Numbered from the stretch's first letter, positions 11,713 to 22,113 are shown. The stretch: DNA of 64,000 nt from Adiantum capillus-veneris (GCA_014529385.2 CM043953.1:93565342-93629341); one strand, 5' to 3'. Notes: generated by a model not told the origin, from the sequence alone. Numbers and translations are program-made.

Positions 11713-12010
11713 ATGGCTCAAGGATTTGGCCTTAACTCATTTGCCTTCGATTCCCAAGAAGATGACTTTGACGGCATGAGTTGGAGCAGAATGTCATCAA
11801 CACAGTTGCCAGCTAGTGATTCCTATGCAGCGGCGGCAAGCTCCATTTGTGTAGCATGTCGGATGAAAATGGAAGCACAAGAACCTCCTACAATGCGGGA
11901 CATCGGTCCTTAGAGGAGTTTCTAACTCTCACTGAGTCGAAACGTCGTTTGGACGACATGGAGATGGCTGCGGCAAAGGGTAGGAATAAAATCCTAAGTT
12001 TGGACAAGAG
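11713..12010 (+). pseudogene. 5' part of an unidentified gene, interrupted by an LTR element
   Basis: An ATG at 11713 begins a frame reading MAQGFGLNSFAFDSQEDD that runs to a TAG at about 11911. An overlapping phase continues with SLEEFLTLTESKRRLDD and then AAAKGRNKILSLDK, helical and charged. The switch implies a small indel or a missed intron. The copia element at 12016 is inserted just after this exon, and its right flank resumes with protein-like sequence. An ORF1-type (Myb/SANT-like) protein of a Harbinger element is one possibility, because Harbinger transposase sequence lies at 17117-17600. No diagnostic motif was seen. Confidence 0.35.
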
Positions 12011-12015
12011 GTAGC

Positions 12016-12213
12016 TGAAGTGCATGAGCGAGAGCGTGTGTGTGTGTGTGTGTGTGCAGCGATGGAGAAGAGAGGAGAAGAGGAGACCTTGTGTTTGCAG
12101 GGGCTAAAACTCACTCTCTACATATGAGCCCCCTTATTCTATTATGTACATAATGAATAAGTATAGTGGACGGGCACCTGGCCTAACCGGCCACATGGGG
12201 CTTTACCCCAACA
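12016..12213 (-). repeat. LTR (3' LTR of the minus-strand copia element)
   Basis: 198 bp, TG...CA bounded. It contains GAGCCCCCTTATTCTATTAT and a CACATGGGGCTTTACCCC end shared with 15550-15741. A GT microsatellite near its left end accounts for most of the length difference. Confidence 0.92.
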
Positions 12214-12340
12214 ACCTCCCACGTAAAGGCCAATGTGGCCGTGAGAGAGAAAAGAAAAGCGTACAAAACCTATACAAGGCCATCACAAGTATGACCTCAG
12301 TCAACGCCCACTGGCTCAGTGAATCTGTGTGCATCTAGCT

Positions 12341-13984
12341 CTAATTGTAGAGGAAGTATAGAGCGATCGACACCATACTCCTCACCAAGCCGCACACATC
12401 CTGCAAGTATCTCACCATACGTTGCAAAGTACCCCTATGCTCAAGGCCAACATCAGTCGCTGCACGACTAACTGCTCCCACTACAAATGCACCTACAGCA
12501 AATGCAATCTCGGGTCTTGAGATAAGTATCTCGTACATGAGACTAACTGCTCCCACTGCAAATGCACCTACAGCAAATGCAATCTCGGGTCTTGAGATAA
12601 GTATCTCGTACATGAGACTCCCGAATGCTAATGCAATCCTAGCAATATCTACCAATCTGACCATCTCACTCAAATCTGGCTCAGAACTCCACTCATGGAA
12701 ATCACCCTAACACCCGAACTCCGATCCCTAGAATCCATCCTCGGGTCCATCGCATGTCACATGCGCACCAAGAGCATCTGTCTGTCCTGAACCCTGTGTG
12801 GTAAGAGAAATGCCTAGCTCTAACTCACATACATCAGCCTCTAGCCTAAGCATATCCATGAATGACTGAATCACGGCTGAATTCTCAGCACTCAAGTCAT
12901 CCATATCCGTCATCGTATCCACGAATGACATGCCCTGCTGCACAACTGTCTGCACAACTGGCTCAACATGCTCACAAATTGGAGCATCATGCAACCTATC
13001 CGCAAAGGAGACATGCCTCATCTCTCTGCATGGCTGCGTACTCACAAAAACTGTGCTGTCTCGCACATGACGTACTCGCATCGCATGAATCGTGCCAACA
13101 CTAGCACCTCTAGCTATGACTAGTTGTCCACGATGCAATCTGAAATTGTGCTCATCCAACACTACCTGGCATCCGCTGTTTCGTAACTGACTCATAGAGA
13201 TCAAGCTCTGCGTCAAACCTGGCACAAGGCGTACATCTCGCAACACGTATGATGCACCACTCGGCAACGATAGTCTGACATCTCCTGCACCAACTATGTC
13301 ATGCACTAAACCATCAGCTAGACACACATGTCCAAGCATACCACTAGCATATGTGCTAAACCACTCACGACTCGGCGTGACGTGAAACCTAGCACTCACA
13401 TCTAGTATCCAATGCGAAGGTAATGTGTCGTCAGAAACCGACGTAAGAAAGTCAAGAGTAAACATGGAAGCAAAGTCGACATCTCCGTCATGTGTAGCCA
13501 CATATGCTACATCTGCTCCCAAATCATCCAAAGTGATAGCATCCCTCTTGTGTTGTCTCCTGTGCTATCTCATCCGTCAAAAACAACTCCTACGTACATG
13601 CCCTGTATGACCACAATGCCAAAGCACAACATCTCTATGTCTGCAAGATCGTCCTTTGACTGTAGGCATCTCTCTAGACTCATTTGTGCCAAAATCATTG
13701 CACAATCTTTGCCATAACTCTCTAGTTGTACATGCATCCAACCCAATGTGATAGACAGACTCACCAAGGTGTAACATGATGGTTGAACGTGCAAGCTCAT
13801 CCAAGACCTCCCACTCATCGTCAGTCATAGACTGTAGCCTAGCATCCATGCCCTATAGTGGTAACACTTGGCCCAATTGAGTCAATGTATCATGCATACC
13901 TGCTTTCCAATGCTCAAAGTTTGAACCATCAAACTTTGTATGGAAAAGCACAAACCCTGACAATGATGTACATGCCAAATCCAT
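12341..13984 (-). pseudogene. Copia gag-protease-RT remnant
   Basis: The - strand frame starts at ATG 13984 with a gag-like segment (FDGSNFEHWKAGMHD), hits a TAG at about 13855, and resumes at 13849. A degraded zinc-knuckle-like WHCGHTGHVRRSC follows near 13600. The next frame (12728-13531) has WILDVSARFHVTPS, equivalent to the copia protease site WxxDSGA but reading DVSA, so the catalytic motif is altered. The last frame (12341-12673) is RT C-terminal sequence (SLMYEILISRPEIAFAVGAF) present twice in tandem. Integrase and the RT catalytic core are absent. It cannot encode a working polyprotein. Confidence 0.8.
12467..12616. repeat. 75-bp tandem duplication inside the RT remnant
   Basis: Two near-identical 75-bp units (12467-12541, 12542-12616) start ACTAACTGCTCCCAC. 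The length is a multiple of three, so 25 codons are repeated in frame. Confidence 0.92.
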
Positions 13985-15531
13985 GGCGATAACCTGTGAC
14001 AATACCAAGCACAAATCGATCAACTGACAATAGCCAAAGCCTGGCTAACTCATACACCAAGTACTGTCAAAATACAACATAAGCTGGCATAAGTTGTCTA
14101 AGAGAAGTATCAGTAAATATGGCGATCAATGTAACGAAACAAGTGAGCAAAACCGCTCAAATGATGCCAAAACACCCACTCTAATCCAAGAGCACTATGT
14201 GATAATCGATGAAACTATCATCAACAATCTCCCTCCTAAAGAGATTACCACATGTATGTCAAATGACATAATCCAGTGAGCAAACACTCTCACAATGCGA
14301 TGCCAAAACACTATGGCAAAGCTACCACTGAGTGCCAAATGCAATCAAAACACGATTGCAAACCATGCGCATAAACAAATAAACTCACAAAAAAAATCCG
14401 GCAGAGTTTCGGCATTATTTGGCTATCTAACTATAATAACCATACATGCCATAAACATGCTCAAAACCATGAGCAAATCATGCGCAAAATCCGCACTCAA
14501 GTATACATGAGCTGCCCCAAAGTCTCAACTCCTTAAACTTGGAAAACAATCCTGTAATCCGAAACACAAAGTGCATCAACCGCACTCTACAAGCAAAGCA
14601 TATACTAGTATAAACTTGGATGCAAACCAATTAAAATGTGAAACAAATTGATGCTCAAAATAGCTAAAAATCAGCCCACATATGCCATTGCAAGGCGAAG
14701 AATACCACCCGCCGAAAAGCACGCATCATGTGCATCCACATGGCAATATAAACGAGCATCAAGCATGTACCAAATGTGTATCAAAGAGCATCCAAATGAG
14801 CTAAAAATTCAGCTCACAATCATGCCAAAATTTCTTGCAAAACTCTCTGCAAATCTATGAACCAAACTTTTCGAAATCTGCTCAATCGCATAAGTCAATG
14901 CACATAACCTGTGATGAAGCCACTCTCGAACCTGAGAGTCAACAAGAATGCATACATCCACAAAGTGTTCTCAATGTGTGTGCATAAATGTGTTGAAAAT
15001 ATCAACCCATACTCTCTTCACTGAGAGCAAAACATCAATGCACAAAACAAGGGAATGACAAAAGCTCAATCCAAGCTCTCTGAATGTAGCAAATCACCAC
15101 AATATGCATACATAATCTTCAACTTTTCGAATACCCTGCAGCCTCTCAGCTCATATCTTCCAAACCACTCAAAATTTGCAGAAACTTCCTTCTGCAAAGT
15201 TGTAGACCGCACGAAAACGGTTGGGCTCCATGAGAATGGCATGGACCTGAAATGTGATGTTTATACAGGTCAAAACAGATCTGTAAAAATCTGCACCTGT
15301 GTACCCTAAACGTGCAGGCAGTCTGAGTGACGTATCTCAAAATTGGTGAAGATTTTGAGAAAACGTTCTTCTGCAAAGTTGAAGAGGACGACGAAAAACC
15401 GGTCAGAATGTGCGAGAATCGACTTGAATGAAGACGTTTTGATAGGCCAAAACGGATCTGCAAAAACGTGTTGCAGTTTTTGCTGCTTCTCTGCTTGCTT
15501 CCCCGTTGAGCTCCAATGGAGCTCCCAATCC
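13985..15531 (-). other. Long non-coding leader of the copia element
   Basis: A-rich on the + strand, with no coding similarity, between the gag start and the primer binding site. Near 15160-15460 two diverged copies of a roughly 180-bp unit share CTTCTGCAAAGTTG and AAAACGGATCTG-like words, so part of the leader is duplicated. Confidence 0.6.
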
Positions 15532-15549
15532 CTGAGCTCTGATACCAGT
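15532..15549 (-). promoter_or_regulatory. Primer binding site of the copia element
   Basis: Read on the - strand, ACTGGTATCAGAGCTCAG lies directly inside the right LTR. TGGTATCAGAGC is the usual plant copia site complementary to initiator tRNA-Met and fixes the element's direction. Confidence 0.85.
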
Positions 15550-15741
15550 TGAAGTGTGCGTGAGCGAGAGCGCGCGTGTGTGTGCAGCAATGGAGAAGAG
15601 AGGAGAGGAGGAGACCTTGTGTTTGCAGGGGCTAAAACTCACTCTCTATATGTGAGCCCCCTTATTCTATTATGTACATAATGAATAAGTATAGTGGATG
15701 GGCACTTGGCCTAACCGGCCACATGGGGCTTTACCCCAACA
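15550..15741 (-). repeat. LTR (5' LTR of the minus-strand copia element)
   Basis: 192 bp, nearly identical to 12016-12213. It begins TGAAGTG on the + strand and ends CCCCAACA before the target duplicate GTAGC. Confidence 0.92.
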
Positions 15742-16395
15742 GTAGCATCGTGTTTCGGCTTGGGTGCGAGAGAAGGGGGTGATCTGTACCACCCTACAAT
15801 GTCGAGACAAGTGAGAAAATCATTGCTCTAAGTACAAGAAGGTGCCTCATTGGGATAGAGCACCACCAAGTGGGTTAAGCTCCTAGTGGAAAATGGATTC
15901 ACCAGAGCGGAAAACACATAGCTTGTCACCATCATTTGACAAGACTATGTTCGACATTCTCGAAGCCAACTTTGGACGTGACGTTCTTGTCAATCCTGGC
16001 GATGTCGTGTGCGATAGATCATCACAAAAAAGCAGGTTGTTGTTCATCTAACTCGTCTCACTTTCCTTTTGCCAGTTTTCATTTAGTGAACACTAATTAC
16101 CTTTGTCTATAGGCAAATCCACTGCTCATGAAGAAGACAACGAAGCTAGCACAACTCAAGGAGAAGGATACGTGCCCATAGAGCAAGACGGGTGCGATTT
16201 TACTAACATCAGTCGGCAATCTCATGGACCAAATGAGGAAAACTGCAACAGAGTGAACCAAAGCACATGAAACAGGCTATGCTAACATTTCAAGAGAGGC
16301 AGATGAAAGCGGACGACGAGAAGTGCAAGGCTTGCAAACGTCGATGAATAGGTTTGGCGACCTCTTCGCAACCTACTTGGCTCGCCAAGGATAAG
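15742..16395 (+). pseudogene. 3' continuation of the interrupted unidentified gene
   Basis: Right of the LTR element, protein-like sequence resumes: SFDKTMFDILEANFGRDVLV lies in an exon ending near 16034, followed by a T-rich stretch ending CTATAG at about 16112 and a second exon reading GKSTAHEEDNEASTTQGEG. The sequence ends near a TAAGATCC at 16391. The exon-intron look supports one gene, split by retrotransposition, that began near 11713. The family is unknown, and stops and frame changes show it is not intact. Confidence 0.3.
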
Positions 16396-17116
16396 ATCCC
16401 ATCTCTCATAGTAGTTGATTCTCTGTGTTTGTCTTATGTATGTTCATTTCTTTAGGCCTCAATCTGATCTGCATGAGTCATTCCACTAAGCTTGTGGTTG
16501 AAGATAAAAATTTATTAAAAAATGGTCTTCCCCCTCGCCTCCCCCCCAACCACTCACACTCGGAAAATGGTGGCACTCAGAAAATGGTGGCTCTATTGCT
16601 AGAGGGGTGCACTATATAATCATGTTAATGTATAACGTGAGTTCTAAAGGAGGGGTTTAAAAATGCAAAAACTTCAGGAAATTTAACAGAGATACATTAG
16701 AATAAGGAGTTTTTATATTAAATTTTGAAAAAAAATCCTAAAATAAAAGTTCATTGTATTCATTCAGACATGTTAAAAGAGAGATTTTTTTAATACCCCG
16801 CGAATGCACGTTATATAGGAGGGTGCCAAACGGTGAACCCCCTGAGCTCTATTGTCAATTGCCACTTTGGATTACCAATTAGCACTACTACAATTATTAG
16901 CTCATTGATGTAACATCACATTTCTTCAAGATGTTAATTACACACAGTCCTGGCCGAAAGTGGGCAATTATAAATTGGAAAAAGATGTTAAAACAATTCA
17001 ACATGTTTCCAATTAAATATAGCAAAGGTCCAAGAGAATCTAAGATAATACTAGGCACATCCATGAAGAATAGGACCTAAGGGAAACAAAGAGAATACAT
17101 GGAGATTTCAATAGAT
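16396..17116. other. AT-rich spacer, no gene seen
   Basis: AT-rich with short frames only. CACTACTACAATT at about 16884 looks superficially like a CACTA terminus but does not match either CACTA family nearby. Confidence 0.5.
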
Positions 17117-17600
17117 TTAAGAGAATACAGTGCCATGGAGTTCATCCAAGTACATAGCCATAGTCTCCATATTAATATCATTTGCTTCCTCAACATCATC
17201 TTCATTGTCGACATGATAAGCTTGTAATGTCTCGTCCACAGCATCAACTGCTAGCAGCCCATGGTCAATAGCCATGTTGTGCAAAATGCAACACGCGGAG
17301 ATAATTCTAGTGACTTTATTGATGTCAGGTTGTCGAATTGTGTTATGCAAGATTCTCCATGTGGTCTTCATGTGCAAAGACACGTTCCACCACAGAGCGC
17401 GTAAATGCATGTCGAGTATTGTACCTTGCTTGGGATGGAGATAGTGGGGCTTGGAAGGGTATAAGTGAGGGGAAATATCACCCCATGGTAGACGGGTGGC
17501 TTGCAAGAATAGGTTGCCCGACCGCTCCAAGGAAAGTTGTGATTACTCCAACATACATGTCTTCGTCATCCCCTTCATCCAAATATACGAATAGTGAATG
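17117..17600 (-). pseudogene. PIF/Harbinger transposase C-terminal relic
   Basis: The - strand reads RYNTRHAFTRSVVERVFAH, then after a frame change MKTTWRILHNTIRQP and IISACCILHNMAID. These match the end of DDE_Tnp_4 transposases, where the Glu of VVER is the last catalytic residue and CCILHN follows. At least one single-base deletion near 17400 separates the two parts, and the upstream catalytic Asp regions are missing. The acidic tail (NEDDVEEANDIN) ends at a TAA at 17117. The relic ends near the AG repeat at 17720. No terminal inverted repeats were identified. Confidence 0.75.
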
Positions 17601-17718
17601 CAATAGTTGGGTGGATTGTTGCAAGCTTTGAAGATGAGCGGGCAATTGAATACAACAGTGTTGAATTCTTGCCAACATAGCTGCAAGAGCAACCACTCTT
17701 TCATCATGAGTGGCCATG

Positions 17719-17743
17719 GCCAGAGAGAGAGAGAGAGAGAGAG
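17719..17743. repeat. Short (GA)n microsatellite
   Basis: About 12 GA repeats immediately left of the long poly-G tract. Confidence 0.9.
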
Positions 17744-17770
17744 ATGATTCGTAGGTTGGTCTGCAGCTTT

Positions 17771-17807
17771 GGGGGGGGGGGGGGGGGGGGGGGGGGGCTA
17801 CAAGAGG
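17771..17807. repeat. Poly-G tract, 37 bases
   Basis: Thirty-seven consecutive G. It abuts CTACAAGAGG, the remainder of a CACTA-type terminus, so it probably overlies the insertion site of the outer CACTA relic. Its exact length is prone to sequencing error. Confidence 0.9.
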
Positions 17808-17817
17808 TCACTTAAAT

Positions 17818-18510
17818 TCCAGTGCCACATTACGGACGTCACTGGCAAGCGTTGGTATATGTGTAGGTATGTATGGAGGGAGCTAAAGTTTTTAAAAATT
17901 TTGATTTTCAAATTTTCGATGCCTATTCCGGCGTCAGTGCGCATGCACTTTTTGATGCCTGTTCCGGCGCGTTTTTCGACACCTATGCCAATTTTTGTAC
18001 TGTCGGCACCTACAAAAAACAAAACCGTGGGCTTTCTCTGCGCATTTCTCTTCTTCTTGCGCATTTTCTCAAGCTCTCTTCTTCCTCACCTCTTACAGAT
18101 CTGGTGCAAAACAAGCTGTCGGAAGTGCTAATCTTGCTTGTGGGTTAGCCCATAACACTAAGGTGAGATTGTTTCATGTTTACTTGTAGATTTAGGGTTT
18201 AGAGTTTAACTTTGTGTCTGTGTGTGCGTTTTTGCAAGTTCCAGAATGTTTACAACTTCTTTTATTGCTCAAATAGGAGGAATGTGAGTGCTCGAACCTT
18301 TAAATGCATATTAAAATTTATTTAAATTAATTTGTATATTAATAAAAGAAAATTTCATGCTTTAAAAGAAATTATGGTTTGTAATGTGAATTTTCATTTT
18401 GAATTATGAAAAAAAAATGTTTTGGTTTATGAAAAAATCTTGTTTTGAAGAAATTTCATTTTGAATTATGTTGTTTTTGAAATTATGCAATTGATGGGGT
18501 TTATGTTTTA
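17818..18510 (+). other. 5' region of the outer CACTA relic
   Basis: Contains GTTCCGGCGCGTTTTTCGAC-like subterminal words, AT-rich sequence from 18300 to 18500, and the GATTTAGGGTTTAGAGTT segment near 18189 shared with the complete element. No open frame of note. Confidence 0.45.
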
Positions 18511-18514
18511 GTTA

Positions 18515-18832
18515 AACTTAGGTTATAAGTTAAGATAGGTCAGGTTAGGGTAGGTTATCTTATATGTTAGGTTAGGTTAAGTTAAACTACGTTAGGTTAG
18601 GTTATACGTTAGGTTAGGTTAGCTTAGGTTATCTTATACATTAGGTTAGATTAAGTTAATCTACATTAGATTAAGCTAGGTTAGGTTAGGTTAGGTTAGG
18701 TTAGGTTAGGCTAGGTTAGGTTAGGTTAAGTTACATTAGGCTAGGTTATCTTATACGTTAGGTTAGGTTAAGTCAAGCTACGTTAGGTTAGGTTAGGTTA
18801 AGCTACGTTAGGCTAGGTTAAGTTAAGCTACA
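18515..18832. repeat. TTAGG-like pentamer array
   Basis: Imperfect AGGTT (TTAGG) repeats, with seven almost perfect copies in a row near 18676-18712 and interspersed TAAGTTAAACTACG spacers. This resembles insect-type telomere DNA, but here it sits inside a CACTA 5' region and is degenerate. The complete element has a comparable CTAAA/CGTAA-rich leader. Confidence 0.85.
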
Positions 18833-18835
18833 TTC

Positions 18836-19925
18836 GGCAATACAACAAGCCATAGAGCTTACCCACAGCGCATATTAAAAACAACACAATGACGATCCGT
18901 TCATCAATACGGCAAGCCATAAAGCTTACCCACAATGCATATGCATTGTGGGCAAGCTCTATGGCTTTCCGTATTGCCAACGGCTCGCCATTGTGTTGTT
19001 TATATGTCCGCGAGCGGTTTTCAAGTCCTAAAATAGCTAAGCGGCCTTGAAAATAACACCATGGCAGTTGTGGGCAAGCTCTATGGCTTGACGTATTGCC
19101 AATCGGCTCACCATTGTGTTTTCTATATGTCTGCAAGCGGTTTTCAAATCCTAAATAAGCTAAGCGGCCCTAAAAACAACATAATGGCAAGCCTTTTGGC
19201 AATACCGCAAGCCATAGATCTTGCTTACAATGCATATGCATTGTGGATAAGCTTTATGGCTTGCCGTATTGCCAAACGGCTCTCCATTGTGTTGTTTATA
19301 TGTTTACGAGCGATTTTTAAGCGCTAAAATTACCTTGTGTCCCTAAAAACAACACAATGGCGATCCGTTTGGCAATATGGCAAGCCATAAAGCTTGCCCA
19401 CAAGGCATATGAATTGAGGGCAAGCTCTATGGCTTGCCATATTGCCAACAACTTGCCATTGTGTTGTTTTTATGCCCGCAAGCGGTTTTCAAATCCTAAA
19501 ATAGCTAAGCAGACCTAAAAACAACACAATGGCAAGCTGTTTGGTAATACGACAAGCCATAGAGTTTTCCCACAATGCTTATTCATTGTGTGTAAGCTCT
19601 ATGGTTTGCTCTAATGCCAAAAGACTAGCCATTGTATTGTCTATATGTCCACGAGCAGTTTTCAAGCTTTAAAATTGCCTTGTGGCCCTAAACACAACAC
19701 AATGGAGATCCGTTTGGCAAAACAGAAAGCCATAGAGATTGCCCACAATGTATATGCATTGTGGGCAAGCTCTATGGCTTGTCGTATTGCCAACGGCTGG
19801 CCATTGTGTTGTCTATATGTTTGCAAGTGATTTTCAAGTCCTAAAATTGTCTTGTGTCCCTAAAAACAACACAATGGCGATCCGTTTGGCAATACGGCAA
19901 GCCATAAATATTGCCCATGGACTTC
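18836..19925. repeat. Palindromic tandem satellite, 172-173 bp period, about 6.3 units
   Basis: Unit starts, at ACAATGG or its variant, fall at 18886, 19058, 19181, 19354, 19526, 19699 and 19871. The intervals are 172, 123, 173, 172, 173 and 172 bp. Each full unit is mostly one inverted repeat centred on ATGCATATGCAT, with arms of about 57 bp running from ACACAATGGCGA out to TCGCCATTGTGT. A spacer of about 55 bp follows, containing GCGAGCGGTTTTCAAGTCCT. The 123-bp unit has lost about 50 bp of its left arm. The array starts and ends within an arm. Confidence 0.92.
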
Positions 19926-19963
19926 AAAGATAACTCGTGGTACTTCTACAAACACAAACGAAC

Positions 19964-20075
19964 TTCAGTTAGGTTAGGTTATATGTTAGGTTTAGGTTAT
20001 AAGTTAGGTTACATTAAGTTAGGTTAGGTTTAGGTTATAGGTTAAGTTAGATTAGAGGTTAGGTTAGAGCTAGCG
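19964..20075. repeat. Second TTAGG-like array
   Basis: Degenerate TTAGGTTAGGTTATA and TTAGGTTTAGG units on the far side of the palindromic satellite, so TTAGG-like DNA flanks it on both sides. Confidence 0.8.
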
Positions 20076-20147
20076 ACAAACTAATAGTAGAAAAAATACA
20101 ATCGGACTTCAAAAGTGCGCACAGACTTCAAGAACCTTAATATATAG

Positions 20148-20250
20148 TCATTGACCAATACAGACGAGATTATTACCCTATGGTCCTAATCTCCGTGCAC
20201 CTCTAGACCAAGGTATGTGAGGATCGGGCCTGGCTAGAGAATGTGAGGTT
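20148..20250 (+). repeat. Segment shared in reverse with the complete CACTA leader
   Basis: Matches the reverse complement of about 28496-28600 over roughly 100 bp, including CTCCGTGCACCTCTAGACC and GACTAGAGAATGTGAGG (here GGCTAGAGAATGTGAGG). In the complete element it lies just upstream of the tnp2-like start codon. Here it is joined almost directly to C-terminal coding sequence. Confidence 0.85.
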
Positions 20251-20251
20251 G

Positions 20252-21874
20252 TTAGAGCCTGCATGTACTTGTGCATGTGGTCGATGAAGTTGCAGTTGCT
20301 GGGGTGGTCCATAGCCGGTGGATGTTCTTCTTGGAGAGATTTATGAAGATTTTAAAGGGGTTTTTTCGTCAAAGCGCTCGCCTCGAGGGTAGCATGGCTG
20401 AAGGATGGCTTGTACAAGAGTCTCTTATCCTCATCAATGAACTTTTGGTCTCAATTGATCCAAAGATGCCCCGAATGTGGACTACTGAGGTGACAGGGAA
20501 CGAGCCGCAGGGACAAGGCATCGTTAGGAAGATGGACATCACAATGCAAGAAAAGGTTATGAGATTTTGCCTTCTCAACTCAGACATCATGCAAAAGTGG
20601 CTAGAGAGATACAAAGGGGAAAAGCAACAACGCTAACAGATCGCCTTCACTTCAAGCTCAACCTATCACTAGACACCTTCCTTTTCCAGATTATCTTCAA
20701 AAATTGCCAGACTTTCCAACTAGGTGGTGGTTAGATGCGACAATCTCAGAGGCAAAGAGGAATGGAGTGTTGATTACAGAAGAGGAAGAGCAGATGTCAA
20801 GGGGTTGCGATTGGCATGTATATTTTACAACTTCCTTTTCGAGCTCCACATGATCACATCGCTTTAATAACTTTTAGTCTGTTTCAATTTTGTGGCTGCA
20901 GTATCACAAATATAGAGCTTTGTGGTCGCATGGGAAACACTTCAAAGTGCAATGGATCGACGAACAAGGGGTCACTTTCGACAATGTTGTTAGGGCAAGC
21001 TTCGTCCAAGAAAGTAGGAGTAGTGCCAGGGATGAGAATACAAATACTAGCCAGCTTGAATACTTTGGCTACATCCAAGACATCTTGAAGATTAGCTTTA
21101 GAAATTTTGATATGTTTATCTTTGATGTCAAGTGGTTCAAAGTTATTACCAACAGCCCTAATACAACTATGCGTAAAGACAAGAGTGGATTGATTCAAGT
21201 GAACTCTAGGTGGGTGTGGATAGATACGCGGGATACATTGGTTCTTCCACAGCATTGTGAACAAGTTGAGTTCATACACGATCCACTATGGACAGAAAAT
21301 GATGAGAATGATCTGTCTAACCCTACTGGCTCTATGTTGTTCAAGTTGCTCCATGTAGCAAGCAAGTGTGTGAAGGATTGGACGTTGAGGTCAAAGAGGT
21401 GATTCATGAACAAAGCGCAGGACCGACGGAAACTTTAAGTTTAGATTTTGAGGTGGATGTCAGCAGTGAGCAATTGTCTGAACCTAGAGATGAGGTGTCA
21501 AATACTGAAGTTGATGCGGAGAGCAACAAGAAGTAGAGTTCGATGACAAAGATGCAGAAGTACAGATTGAGATAGACATCTTTGGTGCATCAGATCTCAT
21601 AGATGATGAAAGATTAACTAATGATTTTTGCTAGGAACTCTTTTGTAAAACTCACATGAGTTTGTAAGTATTATATGTATGCTTTAAATTATAGAAAATA
21701 TATATGTTATTTGAAGATTTATCTAATGATTAAACTATAATTTTGCAGGAAGTTCCCGTGAAGCGTCCTCCGACACGCCGAGAGAAGAAGTATGGGTACA
21801 AGCATGGACTTGTGGCCTATTTGACCCAACTGCAGGAGGAGGGACAGGACGTCGACTGGGAGGCATTACCATGA
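20252..21874 (+). pseudogene. tnp2-like CACTA transposase, C-terminal remnant (DUF4218 and DUF4216)
   Basis: The first part (20252-20636) has VHVVDEVAVAGVVHSRWMFF and MAEGWLVQESLILI, the DUF4218 region also found at about 26070-25900 in the complete copy. After a frame change near 20640, RWWLDATISEAKRNG and EEEEQMSRGCDWHV lead to a probable intron ending GGCTGCAG at 20900. The next exon reads YHKYRALWSHGKHFKVQW and YFGYIQDILKISFRN (DUF4216). A last exon after TTTTGCAG (21749-21874) reads KKYGYKHGLVAYLTQLQ. The Transposase_21 catalytic region is entirely absent. DUF4218 and DUF4216 accompany plant CACTA transposases; their precise roles are not settled. Confidence 0.8.
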
Positions 21875-22019
21875 GGGTTTTCTCACTCAGTGATTGTTTG
21901 CATATGTACAGTTTTGTAGCGTTTATGTTTATGGTTTATGGTTATGTTTCTAGTATGGCACAGATGTTATGGTTAAGATTTGACAGTCAAGTTAAGGTTA
22001 TGGTTTTACTATGATGGTA

Positions 22020-22113
22020 TGGCAATCATGTGATGGTTATGGTTATGGTTATGGTTATGGTTATGGTTATGGTTATGGTTATGGTTATAGTTATAGTTAT
22101 GGTTATGGTTATG
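22020..22113. repeat. (GGTTAT)n hexamer array
   Basis: About 15 near-perfect GGTTAT hexamers with looser ATGGTTATGG sequence on either side from 21930 to 22200, in the 3' region of the outer relic. Confidence 0.9.

Larger units (their letters stand above)
12016..15741 (-). mobile_element. Ty1/copia-type LTR retrotransposon, 3.7 kb, TSD GTAGC
   Basis: Two direct LTRs (12016-12213 and 15550-15741) begin TGAAGTG and end CCCCAACA, and they are flanked by GTAGC at 12011-12015 and 15742-15746. A primer-binding-like TGGTATCAGAGC on the - strand abuts the right LTR, so the element reads right to left. The interior keeps a gag start, a protease-like segment and a scrap of reverse transcriptase. Most of integrase and reverse transcriptase is missing, so it is non-autonomous. 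The LTRs differ at few positions, suggesting relatively recent insertion. Confidence 0.9.

Noticed and set aside
16884-16900. CACTACTACAATT as the left end of a CACTA element
   Set aside because: Only the first six bases match the termini of either CACTA family here, there is no subterminal motif, and a better left end exists at 17808.
18515-18832. A true interstitial telomere
   Set aside because: The pentamers are degenerate and differ from the plant TTTAGGG unit. The complete CACTA element has a similar leader composition, so an element-internal origin is simpler.
18836-19925. CRISPR array
   Set aside because: The repeats are 172 bp, palindromic throughout and lack unique spacers. The sequence is eukaryotic.
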